From assembly GCA_018334055.1 (NCBI GenBank), contig JAGXSS010000035.1, positions 1-43,981 of the forward strand: a stretch of 43,981 bases of DNA, in the 5' to 3' direction. Below are positions 22,824-31,544 of the stretch, piece by piece (position 1 is the first letter of the stretch; every line of letters begins with the position of its first letter). This stretch comes from Peptococcaceae bacterium. Its GTDB lineage: Bacteria > Bacillota > UBA994. The notes under the pieces were generated by a model. It was given only the letters and a program-made list of their open reading frames with translations. It was not told where the DNA came from and made no database searches. The translations under genes and the position numbers were made by a program.

Positions 22824-22959
22824 TTGGCTCCCTTCTTTGCAGGAGCCAAGCGTGAGATATGTAAAAGAGCCGACTGGTCACGAAATACAAAAAGCCGGAT
22901 GGGTTACGAATTTGCATTTCGTAACTCATCCGGCCATTTGGTAGCTCGCACTCGGCTCC
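22824..22959 (-). promoter_or_regulatory. Terminator plus alternative helices in the leader of the sigma-like gene
   Basis: In minus-strand order: GGAGCCGAGTGCGAG (22959-22945); a 17-bp hairpin built from GCCGGATGAGTTACGAA (22934-22918) and TTCGTAACCCATCCGGC (22910-22894), followed by TTTTTGTATTT, which looks like an intrinsic terminator; and CTCACGCTTGGCTCC (22856-22842), which pairs with the first element over 14 of 15 positions. TTGGCTCC (22849-22842) can also pair perfectly with GGAGCCAA (22831-22824), which contains the start of the ribosome binding site region of the sigma-like gene. The two helices exclude each other, an attenuator-like layout. Confidence 0.65.
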
Positions 22960-22983
22960 GTTGCTCGGTATGAATTTATTCGG

Positions 22984-23130
22984 CTATTTTTTCTTTGGAG
23001 ACGGTTTTGTCTGTGACAGTGCACTGCCCGCCACTGATTTGGTCTTCGCACTGGTTCTACCATCTCTTAACAGAGACGATGCCTTGCGGGCGACCGAAGG
23101 GGATGTTTGTTTGCTGTTACTCTTAGCCAT
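22984..23130 (-). CDS. Small basic phage protein (48 aa)
   Basis: Found by translating the minus strand: a 48-residue, very basic, Ser/Lys-rich protein beginning MAKSNSKQTSPSVARKASSL and containing LLRDGRTSAKTKSVAGSALS before a poly-lysine end. AAAGGAGGTGAT, a near-perfect match to the 16S tail, lies just before the ATG. I have the impression that short proteins with the R-x-G-x-T-S...KSVA-x-SALSQ pattern recur in mobile elements, but I know no function. Its length, strong ribosome binding site and position in the early operon support a real gene. Confidence 0.75.
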   Translation of the reverse strand: MAKSNSKQTSPSVARKASSLLRDGRTSAKTKSVAGSALSQTKPSPKKK

Positions 23131-23165
23131 ATAATCACCTCCTTTCATCTGGCTTCAGGTTTCAG

Positions 23166-23318
23166 TTAAGAAGCCTTGATCTCCGATTCCTCATTACAGG
23201 GAACCGAGACAAACCTTCCGCACTGCGGACACTTGAGATTAACTTCAACCGTTTCCTTTGGCAGTTTGGATATGTCAAAGGCTCTTCGCCCACAGTTGGG
23301 GCACTTCATTTTTTTCAC
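23166..23318 (-). CDS. Small double zinc-ribbon protein
   Basis: A 50-residue protein with two CPxCG knuckles, CPNCGRRAF and CPQCGRF, separated by about 22 residues, so it should bind one zinc. It resembles short phage Com-like zinc fingers. I chose GTG at 23318 because GGAAGGAG lies seven bases upstream; an ATG three codons later is possible. It is the first gene after the downstream ImmR-like operator. Confidence 0.7.
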   Translation of the reverse strand: MKKMKCPNCGRRAFDISKLPKETVEVNLKCPQCGRFVSVPCNEESEIKAS

Positions 23319-23349
23319 AGGCAGTCTCCTTCCATAAAATACGTAATAC

Positions 23350-23374
23350 ATTAGCGCGTTCGCTTATTTCTAAC
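23350..23374 (-). promoter_or_regulatory. Repressor operator at the lytic operon
   Basis: The plus strand reads ATTAGCGCGTTCGCTTAT followed by TTCTAAC, 23 of 25 positions identical to the element at 24554-24578 and in the same orientation. The dyad ATTAGCG/CGCTTAT has one mismatch. It lies about 30 bp upstream of the first early gene. Core promoter boxes are not clear. Confidence 0.7.
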
Positions 23375-23412
23375 TTTAGGACAAAAAAAAGGCCTTATGA
23401 CTTTGCTCTGTA

Positions 23413-24132
23413 CTAGCAACTGACTAAGACATCAACAGATATAGACCCTTCGACCAAACAAAGGTCAAACAAACGATATTTCATTGCAGTGTAAGAAACC
23501 CCAAACATGTCGGCCATCACTTCGATTTGCGTCTCAATGGCAAGTGAATATTTTACAGGGAAAGCGAGGGAAGCGGGGATCTTCATGGCTTCTCGGAAAG
23601 CGAAAACTACGGCCCTACGCGGCATTAGGAATGCAGCAGTTGCAGCGTTTGCCTGCCACTCAGTTATTTCCATACCGGTTAGCTGTGGCCTTGTCTTGCC
23701 AATCACAGCTGAAATATCTTGTGCACGGCTATATGACCGATCTCTAAGTGCTCGTTGTCTAAATACTCTCTCGTGTAAAATCTGATGAAAACACTCGTGA
23801 ATGACGGTAAAGTTTTCACGCCCTTTCACGGCATCAGGTGCAACAAGTGAATTATCTATCAAAATGGTCCCTTTGGTAACAGGATGTTTTCTTGGCAGAT
23901 CACCCTCGGCACCATCCCATACCCACCAATAACCATCGCTAAATGCAGTCACGCCGAGTATAGATTGGTTGGGGGTGAGGTTTTTCCAATCATAGGGCAC
24001 ATCGAGACAAGCCTCAATGAAGTCGTAGACATCGATATTCTTGGGGGCAACTAGCCTCTCTGAATCAAACTCACGTAGCTTATCTTCAGCGATTCTTTCA
24101 AGTTGAACCACGCTATAACTATAGAACCACAA
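23413..24132 (-). CDS. immA: ImmA/IrrE-family metalloprotease
   Basis: A 239-residue M78-type peptidase. The zinc site is HECFH at residues 112-116 in NFTVIHECFHQILHE, and WQANAATAAFLMPR supplies the later E-x-x-A-N-x-F/A region. In ICEBs1 and related phages ImmA cleaves the ImmR repressor to trigger induction. The TTG start at 24132 sits just after the repressor stop, with GGAGG inside the repressor end, so the two are coupled. A substrate role for the adjacent XRE protein is inferred. Confidence 0.88.
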   Translation of the reverse strand: MWFYSYSVVQLERIAEDKLREFDSERLVAPKNIDVYDFIEACLDVPYDWKNLTPNQSILGVTAFSDGYWWVWDGAEGDLPRKHPVTKGTILIDNSLVAPDAVKGRENFTVIHECFHQILHERVFRQRALRDRSYSRAQDISAVIGKTRPQLTGMEITEWQANAATAAFLMPRRAVVFAFREAMKIPASLAFPVKYSLAIETQIEVMADMFGVSYTAMKYRLFDLCLVEGSISVDVLVSC

Positions 24133-24135
24133 TTC

Positions 24136-24531
24136 TCAGCTGCCTCCTTTTTCATTCTCCTTCTCTTTCTCCTTAGCTTCAAGCATCTCGATGACCTTCT
24201 TCCATTCCTCATCACCGGCATTGATGTCCCTCGCTTTACGAAGCGCAGCTCGAATTGTATCGTTGCCCATAATGTAGTCTGGGAGATCAGGAGATACGGT
24301 ATGTTTCTTCGCCATTGCTGCGAGGTCAAAAAGAGTGTTCGTCTCTTCAGGTGAGAGCTCAAGAATCTCCGCAATGTTCGCTATTTTGTCCTTGTCTGGC
24401 GGATAACGGTTGCCTTTCTCTATATCACTCATATAGGCAGGTGCTATTTTAATAAGCTCTGCCAACTTGCGAAGGTTCATTTCTTTCTCTTTGCGTTTTA
24501 GCTCAACGAACTGACCAAAAGTATAATCCAT
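24136..24531 (-). CDS. immR: ImmR-like XRE phage repressor
   Basis: A 131-residue protein with an N-terminal XRE helix-turn-helix: NLRKLAELIKIAPAYMSDIE then KGNRYPP (about 19-45). A helical middle and a very charged Lys/Glu-rich C-terminus (EKEKENEKGGS) follow. Coupled to the ImmA-like protease, so together they form the lysogeny switch. Its own promoter region carries a perfect operator dyad (24554-24571), implying autoregulation, and a second copy controls the early operon. Confidence 0.88.
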   Translation of the reverse strand: MDYTFGQFVELKRKEKEMNLRKLAELIKIAPAYMSDIEKGNRYPPDKDKIANIAEILELSPEETNTLFDLAAMAKKHTVSPDLPDYIMGNDTIRAALRKARDINAGDEEWKKVIEMLEAKEKEKENEKGGS

Positions 24532-24553
24532 TATTGCTCCCCCCTTATTGACA

Positions 24554-24578
24554 ATTAGCGTGTTCGCTAATTTCTAAC
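24554..24578 (-). promoter_or_regulatory. Repressor operator at the immR promoter
   Basis: Perfect dyad ATTAGCG-TGTT-CGCTAAT (24554-24571) extended by TTCTAAC. It is located 23 bp upstream of the immR-like ATG and shared almost exactly with 23350-23374. TTGACA on the plus strand (24548-24553) abuts it. Confidence 0.75.
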
Positions 24579-24672
24579 ACCAATAATATCATGTCCTTTC
24601 TCTCTTGTCAATGATGAATAGAAACATTTTCCGGTCCCCCTGCCTCGTAGCTCTGCACTTACGCGGCCATGC

Positions 24673-24731
24673 ATTTTATATCTGCATATGCAGATATAAA
24701 ATTAAAAAATACGGTGATGTTGTGCTATAAT
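24673..24731 (+). promoter_or_regulatory. Promoter with 30-bp perfect palindrome for the XRE-hsd locus
   Basis: ATTTTATATCTGCAT (24673-24687) is followed immediately by its exact reverse complement (24688-24702). Right after it lies an extended -10 box, TGCTATAAT (TATAAT at 24726-24731), with no good -35 box at 17 bp (24703-24708). The palindrome thus ends where the -35 box should begin, a position suited to an activator or an autoregulator. The start codon of the XRE gene is 32 bp further on. Confidence 0.75.
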
Positions 24732-24762
24732 TAACCATCTAGGGGGAAAGCGAGGTGTCAAG

Positions 24763-24969
24763 ATGGCGGTCAGCTATAAGAGATTGTGGAAGATGTTAAT
24801 CGATAAGGACATGAGAAAGACAGACCTGCGCCAGGCAACAGGTATTAGTACGTCATCATTAGCGAAGCTCGGAAGAAACGAAAATATCAATACCGAGATT
24901 CTCGTGAAGATATGCAAAGTCCTTGAATGCGATATTGGCGATATCATGGAAGTTACCGAGGACGAATAG
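24763..24969 (+). CDS. Small XRE regulator, controller-like, heading the hsd locus
   Basis: A 68-residue single-domain helix-turn-helix protein: MRKTDLRQATGISTSSLAKL followed by GRNENINTEILVKICKVLEC, typical of YozG/HTH_26-type proteins. Size and position, directly upstream of and co-oriented with hsdM, resemble the controller proteins of restriction systems, although those are usually found with type II enzymes. The palindrome at its promoter is its probable target. GAGGTG precedes the ATG. Confidence 0.85.
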   Translation: MAVSYKRLWKMLIDKDMRKTDLRQATGISTSSLAKLGRNENINTEILVKICKVLECDIGDIMEVTEDE

Positions 24970-25005
24970 AGTTATCAATTAAAATCACTGAGGAGGCTTC
25001 TCACG

Positions 25006-27117
25006 ATGGATCAGCAAGTATACAACAAACTCATTTCCTTTATCTGGGGCATTGCTAATGACTGTTTGGTTGATATATATCCGAACAGCGATTATCGGAA
25101 AATCATTCTGCCTATGATGGTCATCCGCCGCTTTGATGCTGTTCTGGAACCCACGAAGGAAGCTGTAAGGAGAATGAAGGCGGATTTGGACGCAGCTGGT
25201 ATACCCGAACAGGATGATGCTCTTTGCACTGTGGCTAGGGAGGCCTTCTGTAACTATTCAGATTTTACTTTGAGGGATCTCAAATCTCGTACGAACCAGC
25301 AGCAATTGAAAACGGACTTCATCGCATACTTGGATGGTTTTACAAAAAATGTTCAGGATATCATCACCAAGTTCAAGTTCAGGGAGCAGATTGACACACT
25401 ATCTTCACATGATGTGCTGGGGCTTTTGATTTCCAAATTTATCGACCCACAGATAAATTTAAGCAGCCGCCCGGTTATGAACCCTGACGGCAGTGAACGT
25501 CTGCCCGGGCTGGACAACCATTCTATGGGCACGGCTTTTGAAGAAATCATCCGTATGTTCAATGAGCAGACAAACATCACAGATGCCGGGCGTCATTTCA
25601 CGCCTAGGGACATCGTGGAGCTCATGGCGGATTTGGCGTTTGTCCCGGTTGCAGACCGCATTAAAAGCACGACTTATCGGATATATGACGGGGCTTGCGG
25701 AACCGGCGGTATGTTGACTGTTGCTGAAGAACGCATCAGTGAGATGTCCAAGAAAGCTGGAAAAACTGTGTCCATCTACTTGTACGGGCAAGAGAATGCC
25801 GATGAAACCTATGCCATCGCTCGTGCAGATATGTTAGTTAAGGGCGAAGGTAAGCAGGCAGATAATATTAAATTTGGTTCAACCATTTCAGATGACAAGT
25901 TTCCCCGTGAGACGTTTGACTTTATGATAAGCAATCCGCCTTTTGGTACTTCGTGGAAATCTGATTTAAAGGCCTGGGGCGACATTAAGAAGGAAGAAAT
26001 AACTGACTCTCGATTTGTAGTGAGCTATGGTGGCAACAGTGATTTTTCACTGCTTCCAGATATCGGCGATCCGCAAATGCTGTTCTTAGCTAACAACGTC
26101 AGTAAGATGAAGACGAACACAACGCTTGGCAGCCGAATTGTAGAAGTACATAACAGTTCGTCACTATTTACGGGTAAAGCGGGACAAGGCCCCAGCAATT
26201 TACGCAGATATATTATCGATCAAGACTTGCTTGAGGCGATCGTTGCGCTGCCTGAAAACATGTTTTATAACACAGGCATCGGAACATTTTTGTGGATCGT
26301 CGCAAACAAGAAATCCAAGGAACGTGAAGGTAAAATTCAGCTAATAGATGCAACGTCAATGAAATCCCCGCTTCGTAAAAACCTCGGAGAGAAGAAATGC
26401 GAGATCTCAAGAAATATTCGCGAAGAAATCCTACGTTTTTATATGCAGTTTGAGAATGCCGACGAGCAGTACAGCATGGTGTTTAATAATAGTGAATTTG
26501 GTTACTGGTCGATTGATATTATGCGTCCTTTAAGGTTGGCTGTTAAGTTCACAGAGGAGAACCTCTCGGCGCTTCTCGCGGGGGAATCAAGTGATACCGC
26601 GTTGTGCAATCTGATGCGAGAAGTGAAGCAGACTATAACTGAAGAAATTGTGTTGGACTACAACGCATTCATGGAGAGACTCCTCAAAGTTGCTGAAACG
26701 AAGGGCGTGAAGATGACGTCCAAACGCATCAAGGCAATTCGAACTTATTTTACCGATGTCTGCGAAGATGCGGAGAAGGTAATTCTAAAGCAACACTCTA
26801 AGGAAAATGCCAACCCTCTCTATGGTATTTTCCCCATAGAGTTCGAAATTGACAAAGCCCTAAAAGACACCGAACTTGTGCCTTTCACTTATGATGGCGG
26901 CGTTGAAGCATTCTTCCGTGATGAGATACTTCCGTATACCCCTGACGCATGGATTGACAAAGATTCTATCACCATTGGTTATGAGTTAAGTTTTGCGAAG
27001 TATTTCTACAAGCCGGTTGAACTAAGAACTGTTGATGAAATAATTGCAGACATCGTCGCAATCGAAAAGGATACGGATGGCATTCTCGCAGGGATAATTA
27101 GCGAGGTGAAACCATGA
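25006..27117 (+). CDS. hsdM: Type I restriction-modification methyltransferase subunit
   Basis: A 703-residue N6-adenine methyltransferase subunit. An HsdM N-terminal helical domain (about 1-150) precedes the catalytic domain: HFTPRDIVELM at about 197-207, SAM motif YDGACGTGG at 227-235 and catalytic NPPF at 310-313. The C-terminal 200 residues form a helical, subunit-contacting extension, longer than in E. coli HsdM. GAGGAGG lies upstream. It modifies the site chosen by HsdS and is required for restriction with HsdR. hsdS starts within its stop (ATGA overlap). Confidence 0.95.
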   Translation: MDQQVYNKLISFIWGIANDCLVDIYPNSDYRKIILPMMVIRRFDAVLEPTKEAVRRMKADLDAAGIPEQDDALCTVAREAFCNYSDFTLRDLKSRTNQQQLKTDFIAYLDGFTKNVQDIITKFKFREQIDTLSSHDVLGLLISKFIDPQINLSSRPVMNPDGSERLPGLDNHSMGTAFEEIIRMFNEQTNITDAGRHFTPRDIVELMADLAFVPVADRIKSTTYRIYDGACGTGGMLTVAEERISEMSKKAGKTVSIYLYGQENADETYAIARADMLVKGEGKQADNIKFGSTISDDKFPRETFDFMISNPPFGTSWKSDLKAWGDIKKEEITDSRFVVSYGGNSDFSLLPDIGDPQMLFLANNVSKMKTNTTLGSRIVEVHNSSSLFTGKAGQGPSNLRRYIIDQDLLEAIVALPENMFYNTGIGTFLWIVANKKSKEREGKIQLIDATSMKSPLRKNLGEKKCEISRNIREEILRFYMQFENADEQYSMVFNNSEFGYWSIDIMRPLRLAVKFTEENLSALLAGESSDTALCNLMREVKQTITEEIVLDYNAFMERLLKVAETKGVKMTSKRIKAIRTYFTDVCEDAEKVILKQHSKENANPLYGIFPIEFEIDKALKDTELVPFTYDGGVEAFFRDEILPYTPDAWIDKDSITIGYELSFAKYFYKPVELRTVDEIIADIVAIEKDTDGILAGIISEVKP

Positions 27118-28478
27118 GCCAATACTGGTTTGGTGACCTACCATCTCACTGGAATGTACGCAAGGTTCGAGAGCTGTTCTCTGAGCGTAATGAAAAGGTA
27201 TCAGATATAGATTATCCTCCTCTTTCAGTGGGGTATATGGGAGTTGTGCCGCAACTTGAGACGGCTATGAAAACAAGCAACGGTGATAACAGAAAGTTAA
27301 TCAAGCAGGGCGATTTCGCCATTAATAGCCGTTCCGACAGAAAAGGTGCCGGTGGCATCTCAAAGTATGACGGATCCGCTTCTTTAATCATAACGGTATT
27401 AAAACCACAAGAAGATATCAACGGGTGGTATTTTCACTATTTGTTCCGAAGTAGCGGCTTTGTCGAAGAGTATTATCGTAATGGACGTGGCTTGGTTTCT
27501 GATTTATGGACAACCCGATATGATGAGATGCGAAATATCATCGTTCCCACTCCGCCCCGCGTTGAACAGGACCAGATTGTCCGTTTCCTTGATTGGAAAG
27601 TTGGCAATATTAGTCGTTTCATTCGCGAAAAAAGGAAAGAAATATCCCGACTCAATGAGCTTATAAACACACGTATTAAGAATGCCGTCTTGTATGGAAT
27701 ACACCCTGGCGTACCTCCCCAAGAGAGCGGTATTGGTTGGATTGGGAACATACCAGCCCACTGGGATGTTCGGATGCTGTCTCAAGAAGCGACAGAACAG
27801 GCCCTTTCTAACAAAACTGTCCACAACCAAAATCTACTTTCTTTGAGCTACGGTAAAATCGTTAATAAGGACATCAATAAAACGGATGGTCTACTCCCTG
27901 CTTCGTTTGACACATATCAGGTTGTGAATGACGGCAATATCATCCTTCGGCTCACGGATTTACAGAATGACAAAAAAAGCCTTCGCGTTGGGCTTGTAAC
28001 CCAAACAGGTATTATTACCTCTGCCTATACTTGCCTTAAACCGAGAGCGCATGTCTTGCCGCACTATCTGTATCTGCTTCTGCATTCATACGATGTCTGC
28101 AAGGTGTTTTACGGAATGGGTGGTGGCGTTAGGCAGAGCATTGGGTATAACGAGATCCGGCGCATGCTCCTTCCTTTGCCAGGGCGTGACGAGCAACAAG
28201 CGATTGTGGACTATTGTTATAGAATACGTGAGCAAACTGAGCAGATGATATCTGCCTTGAAACGTGAAATTGGACTAGTTACTGAGTACCGCACAAGGCT
28301 TATTTCAGACGTGGTGACAGGCAAAATTGATGTACGAGACATCGAGGTTCCGATATTCGAACCTGATGAAGCTGACACCGAAGTCGACCTCATTAACGAG
28401 GAGACGGATGATGAAGCTGACGTTGAAAAGACCGCTGATGACGTGGAGGATGATGAAAGTGCCCACGACCAACACTAG
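27114..28478 (+). CDS. hsdS: Type I restriction-modification specificity subunit
   Basis: A 454-residue subunit with two target recognition domains. Each starts with a related line (GDLPSHWNVRKVRELFSE near 7; IGNIPAHWDVRMLSQE near 210) and ends with a conserved helix (QDQIVRFLDWKVGNISRFIR and EQQAIVDYCYRIREQTEQMI). The recognised bipartite sequence cannot be predicted here. The last about 45 residues, after VVTGKIDVRDIEVP, are strongly acidic (ETDDEADVEKTADDVEDD), unusual for HsdS. This tail is encoded where hsdR begins. Confidence 0.94.
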   Translation: MSQYWFGDLPSHWNVRKVRELFSERNEKVSDIDYPPLSVGYMGVVPQLETAMKTSNGDNRKLIKQGDFAINSRSDRKGAGGISKYDGSASLIITVLKPQEDINGWYFHYLFRSSGFVEEYYRNGRGLVSDLWTTRYDEMRNIIVPTPPRVEQDQIVRFLDWKVGNISRFIREKRKEISRLNELINTRIKNAVLYGIHPGVPPQESGIGWIGNIPAHWDVRMLSQEATEQALSNKTVHNQNLLSLSYGKIVNKDINKTDGLLPASFDTYQVVNDGNIILRLTDLQNDKKSLRVGLVTQTGIITSAYTCLKPRAHVLPHYLYLLLHSYDVCKVFYGMGGGVRQSIGYNEIRRMLLPLPGRDEQQAIVDYCYRIREQTEQMISALKREIGLVTEYRTRLISDVVTGKIDVRDIEVPIFEPDEADTEVDLINEETDDEADVEKTADDVEDDESAHDQH

Positions 28479-31413
28479 GGAAAACGGTTTTGAAACCTTG
28501 ATAGTGAACTGGCTCGTATCGGAGAACAAGTACGAGCATGGTCAAAACCATGACTATAATAAAGAGTACGCCATTGATGAGACTCGCCTTTTCCGCTTTC
28601 TAGACGACACGCAGCCGGGAAAGCTGAAGGAACTCCGCATTCTAGACAGTGCCATAGAGAAGAGCAAGTTCTTCACGAGGCTCCACGAAAAACTCCGTAC
28701 CGACGGCGTCATAGAAATCCTACGGAAAGGTTTCCGCTACAAGCATTTGACGCTCGACATGTTTTTTGTAACACCTTCTAGCGGCAATGCCGTCGCTGCT
28801 GCCTTGTATGAGAAGAACATTTTCAGTGTGACGCGGCAACTTAAATATTCCAAAACCAATCCCATGCTGGCCATAGATATGGTTATCTTTCTGAATGGGT
28901 TGCCGATTATCACCTTCGAGCTTAAGAATCAATTAACAAAACAGACGGTCGACGACGCCGTCCACCAGTATAAAGCCGACAGGGACAGCAAATCAGAGCC
29001 CTTGTTCGCTTTTAAGAGGTGTATCGTCCACTTTGCTGTCGATGGTAACGAAGTGAAGATGTGTACAGAGCTTAATGGGAATAGGTCATGGTTCCTGCCA
29101 TTCAACAAGGGTTACAACAACGGCGCAGGAAACCCGCCGAATCCAAGTGGAATAAAGACAGACTATCTTTGGAAAGAAACTCTTACCAAAGGTGAAGTAT
29201 CAAATATCATTGAGAACTTCGCACAGGTTGTAGAAGAGGAAAACAGTATCACCGGAGAAAAGACGTTAAAACAAATATTCCCGCGATATCACCAACTGCA
29301 GGTGGTTAAATCGCTTCTTGCAGAGGCGCGTCATAGCGGCGTCGGTCAGCGTTACCTTATCCAGCACAGTGCAGGTAGCGGCAAGTCCAACTCAATTGCT
29401 TGGCTCTCCCATCAACTAGTAACACTGAAGAGTGGCGGTAAGGAGATATTCGACACTGTAATAGTAGTCACTGACCGCATTAACCTTGATAAGCAAATTA
29501 AGCACACCATCCGGCAGTTTATGCAAGTCTCCTCCACCGTTGGCTGGGCAAAGGACTCAACTGAACTAAAAAAGCTGCTTGCTGAGGGCAAGAAGATTAT
29601 CGTGACCATCGTTCATAAATTTCAGTTTATTCTTGATGATATCTCCAGTTTCCACCAGGATAAGAACTTCGCCATTGTGATAGACGAAGCCCATTCCAGT
29701 CAGAGTGGTAGCCTTTCAGCTAAAATGAATATCGCACTCTCGGGTAACCTCGGTGATGACGGCGACGACCTTGAGGACAAGATAAACACTATCATAGAAG
29801 GCCGTAAGATGCTTAAGAACGCCAGCTATTTTGCCTTTACCGCAACACCGAAAAACAAAACCGAAGAGATGTTTGGGCTGGAGGTGCGGCAGCCAGACAG
29901 AACCAGGCAGTACAGGCCTCACTATGTCTACACTATGAAACAGGCCATTGAAGAAGGTTTTATTATGGATGTTCTACGGTTCTACACGCCTATACAGAGT
30001 TTTTATCATATTGCCAAGACAGTTGAGGACGATCCGATGTTTGACAAGAAACGTGCCCAGAAAATGCTCAAATATTACGTTGAGTCCAACGAATACGCTA
30101 TTCAGCAGAAGGCAGAAATCATTGTGGAGCACTTTCACACAGAGGTTATCTCCAGGGGGAAAATCAGTGGGAAAGCACGTGCGATGGTTGTCACGAGCAG
30201 TATAAAACGCGCGATAGAGTATTACTTTGCTATCACCACTCTCTTAAAAACACGTAAGAGCCAGTACAAGGCGATAATCGCTTTTTCGGGCGATTGTGAG
30301 TTCAACGGGCATACGGTTAACGAGGCATCACTTAACGGTTTTCCGACCTCTAAGATTGAAGAAAACTTCAAGCAAGACCCGTATCGTATTTTGGTGGTGG
30401 CCGATAAATTTCAAACCGGCTTTGACGAGCCGCTGCTACATACAATGTATGTGGACAAACCCTTGTCGGACATCAAGGCAGTACAGACACTCTCACGCCT
30501 TAATCGGAGTCGAGCCGATAAACGGGATACGTTTATACTTGACTTCATTAACAAGCCTGAAGATATCAAGAAAGCCTTCGATAGGTACTACAAGACAACC
30601 ATCCTTTCTGGAGAAACTGATCCAAACAAGCTGAATGACCTCATCGAAACGATGGAGCCTTTACAGGTTTTCACGCAGGCTCAGGTAGATTCTTTTGTGG
30701 AACTATATCTTGGTAATGCGCCGCGCGAAACACTTGACCCGATTCTGGATAGATGTGTGGAGAATTATGAAGCCCTTGAAGTCGAAGAGCAAATTGAATT
30801 CAAGAGCTGCGCAAAGTCCTTCGTGCGCACTTATAATTTCTTGGCAGCTATCCTGCCATATGGCTCACCGGAATGGGAGAAGCTGTCCATATTTCTCAAT
30901 TTGCTTGTTGGGAAACTCCCTTCCCCTGTTGACGAAAACCTTGCCGAAGGCATCCTTGAACGTATTGATTTGGAGAGCTACAGAGCCGTTGCAAGGGAGA
31001 CGATGGCGATTGCCTTGGAAGATGCAGACGCCGAGATAGCGCCGATTCCAATAAGTACAGATGTTGGCATCCCAGTGCCTGAGCTGGACTTACTTAGTCG
31101 CATTCTGGCCACGTTCCATGATTTGTTCGGTGACATAGAATGGACGGATGAGGACAAAGTTGAAAAGCAAGTTTCGGAACTGCCTGACATTGTCAAGAAA
31201 GATGAGCGTTATCAGAATGCCATGCGTAATTCTGATGAACAGAATGCTCGTGTGGAGAGCGAGCGAGCCACTGTTGAAGCAATACTGGCAACGATGTCAT
31301 CGGGGGTAGAGCTGTTTAAGTTCTTCAATAGCAACCAGTCGCTAAGAAAGTGGATTCTCGACATGGTGTTTAACTCTACTTATGAGCCCGGTGGCGGCGA
31401 ACGGTCAGCGTAG
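28453..31413 (+). CDS. hsdR: Type I restriction subunit
   Basis: Translocase-endonuclease of the type I complex, about 986 residues. The nuclease core shows MVIFLNGLPIITFELKNQ (FELK near 155). Walker A is HSAGSGKSNS near 305, the DEAH-type motif is VIDEAHSSQSG near 410, then FTATPKNKTEEM and KFQTGFDEPLLHTMYVDKP, and the typical QTLSRLNRSR. The start is uncertain: ATG at 28450 or 28453, or GTG at 28459, which is best spaced from GTGGAGG. All overlap hsdS. A hairpin terminator lies downstream. Confidence 0.94.
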   Translation: MKVPTTNTRENGFETLIVNWLVSENKYEHGQNHDYNKEYAIDETRLFRFLDDTQPGKLKELRILDSAIEKSKFFTRLHEKLRTDGVIEILRKGFRYKHLTLDMFFVTPSSGNAVAAALYEKNIFSVTRQLKYSKTNPMLAIDMVIFLNGLPIITFELKNQLTKQTVDDAVHQYKADRDSKSEPLFAFKRCIVHFAVDGNEVKMCTELNGNRSWFLPFNKGYNNGAGNPPNPSGIKTDYLWKETLTKGEVSNIIENFAQVVEEENSITGEKTLKQIFPRYHQLQVVKSLLAEARHSGVGQRYLIQHSAGSGKSNSIAWLSHQLVTLKSGGKEIFDTVIVVTDRINLDKQIKHTIRQFMQVSSTVGWAKDSTELKKLLAEGKKIIVTIVHKFQFILDDISSFHQDKNFAIVIDEAHSSQSGSLSAKMNIALSGNLGDDGDDLEDKINTIIEGRKMLKNASYFAFTATPKNKTEEMFGLEVRQPDRTRQYRPHYVYTMKQAIEEGFIMDVLRFYTPIQSFYHIAKTVEDDPMFDKKRAQKMLKYYVESNEYAIQQKAEIIVEHFHTEVISRGKISGKARAMVVTSSIKRAIEYYFAITTLLKTRKSQYKAIIAFSGDCEFNGHTVNEASLNGFPTSKIEENFKQDPYRILVVADKFQTGFDEPLLHTMYVDKPLSDIKAVQTLSRLNRSRADKRDTFILDFINKPEDIKKAFDRYYKTTILSGETDPNKLNDLIETMEPLQVFTQAQVDSFVELYLGNAPRETLDPILDRCVENYEALEVEEQIEFKSCAKSFVRTYNFLAAILPYGSPEWEKLSIFLNLLVGKLPSPVDENLAEGILERIDLESYRAVARETMAIALEDADAEIAPIPISTDVGIPVPELDLLSRILATFHDLFGDIEWTDEDKVEKQVSELPDIVKKDERYQNAMRNSDEQNARVESERATVEAILATMSSGVELFKFFNSNQSLRKWILDMVFNSTYEPGGGERSA

Positions 31414-31544
31414 GGCAATCTTCCTCGTTTCTCCCAAAAGCCTAAACGATTCTGCCTGAGAAATGCACACTATGCTATTTCTTAACGATACCCCTTCCTG
31501 CGATAACTACTGGGATTAATCTACTCTTCTCGAACTGCAAATTT

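Noticed and set aside
23376-23400. Terminator between immA and the early operon
   Set aside because: There is a run of eight T residues on the minus strand but only a short AAGGCCTT self-complement before it, so no convincing stem.
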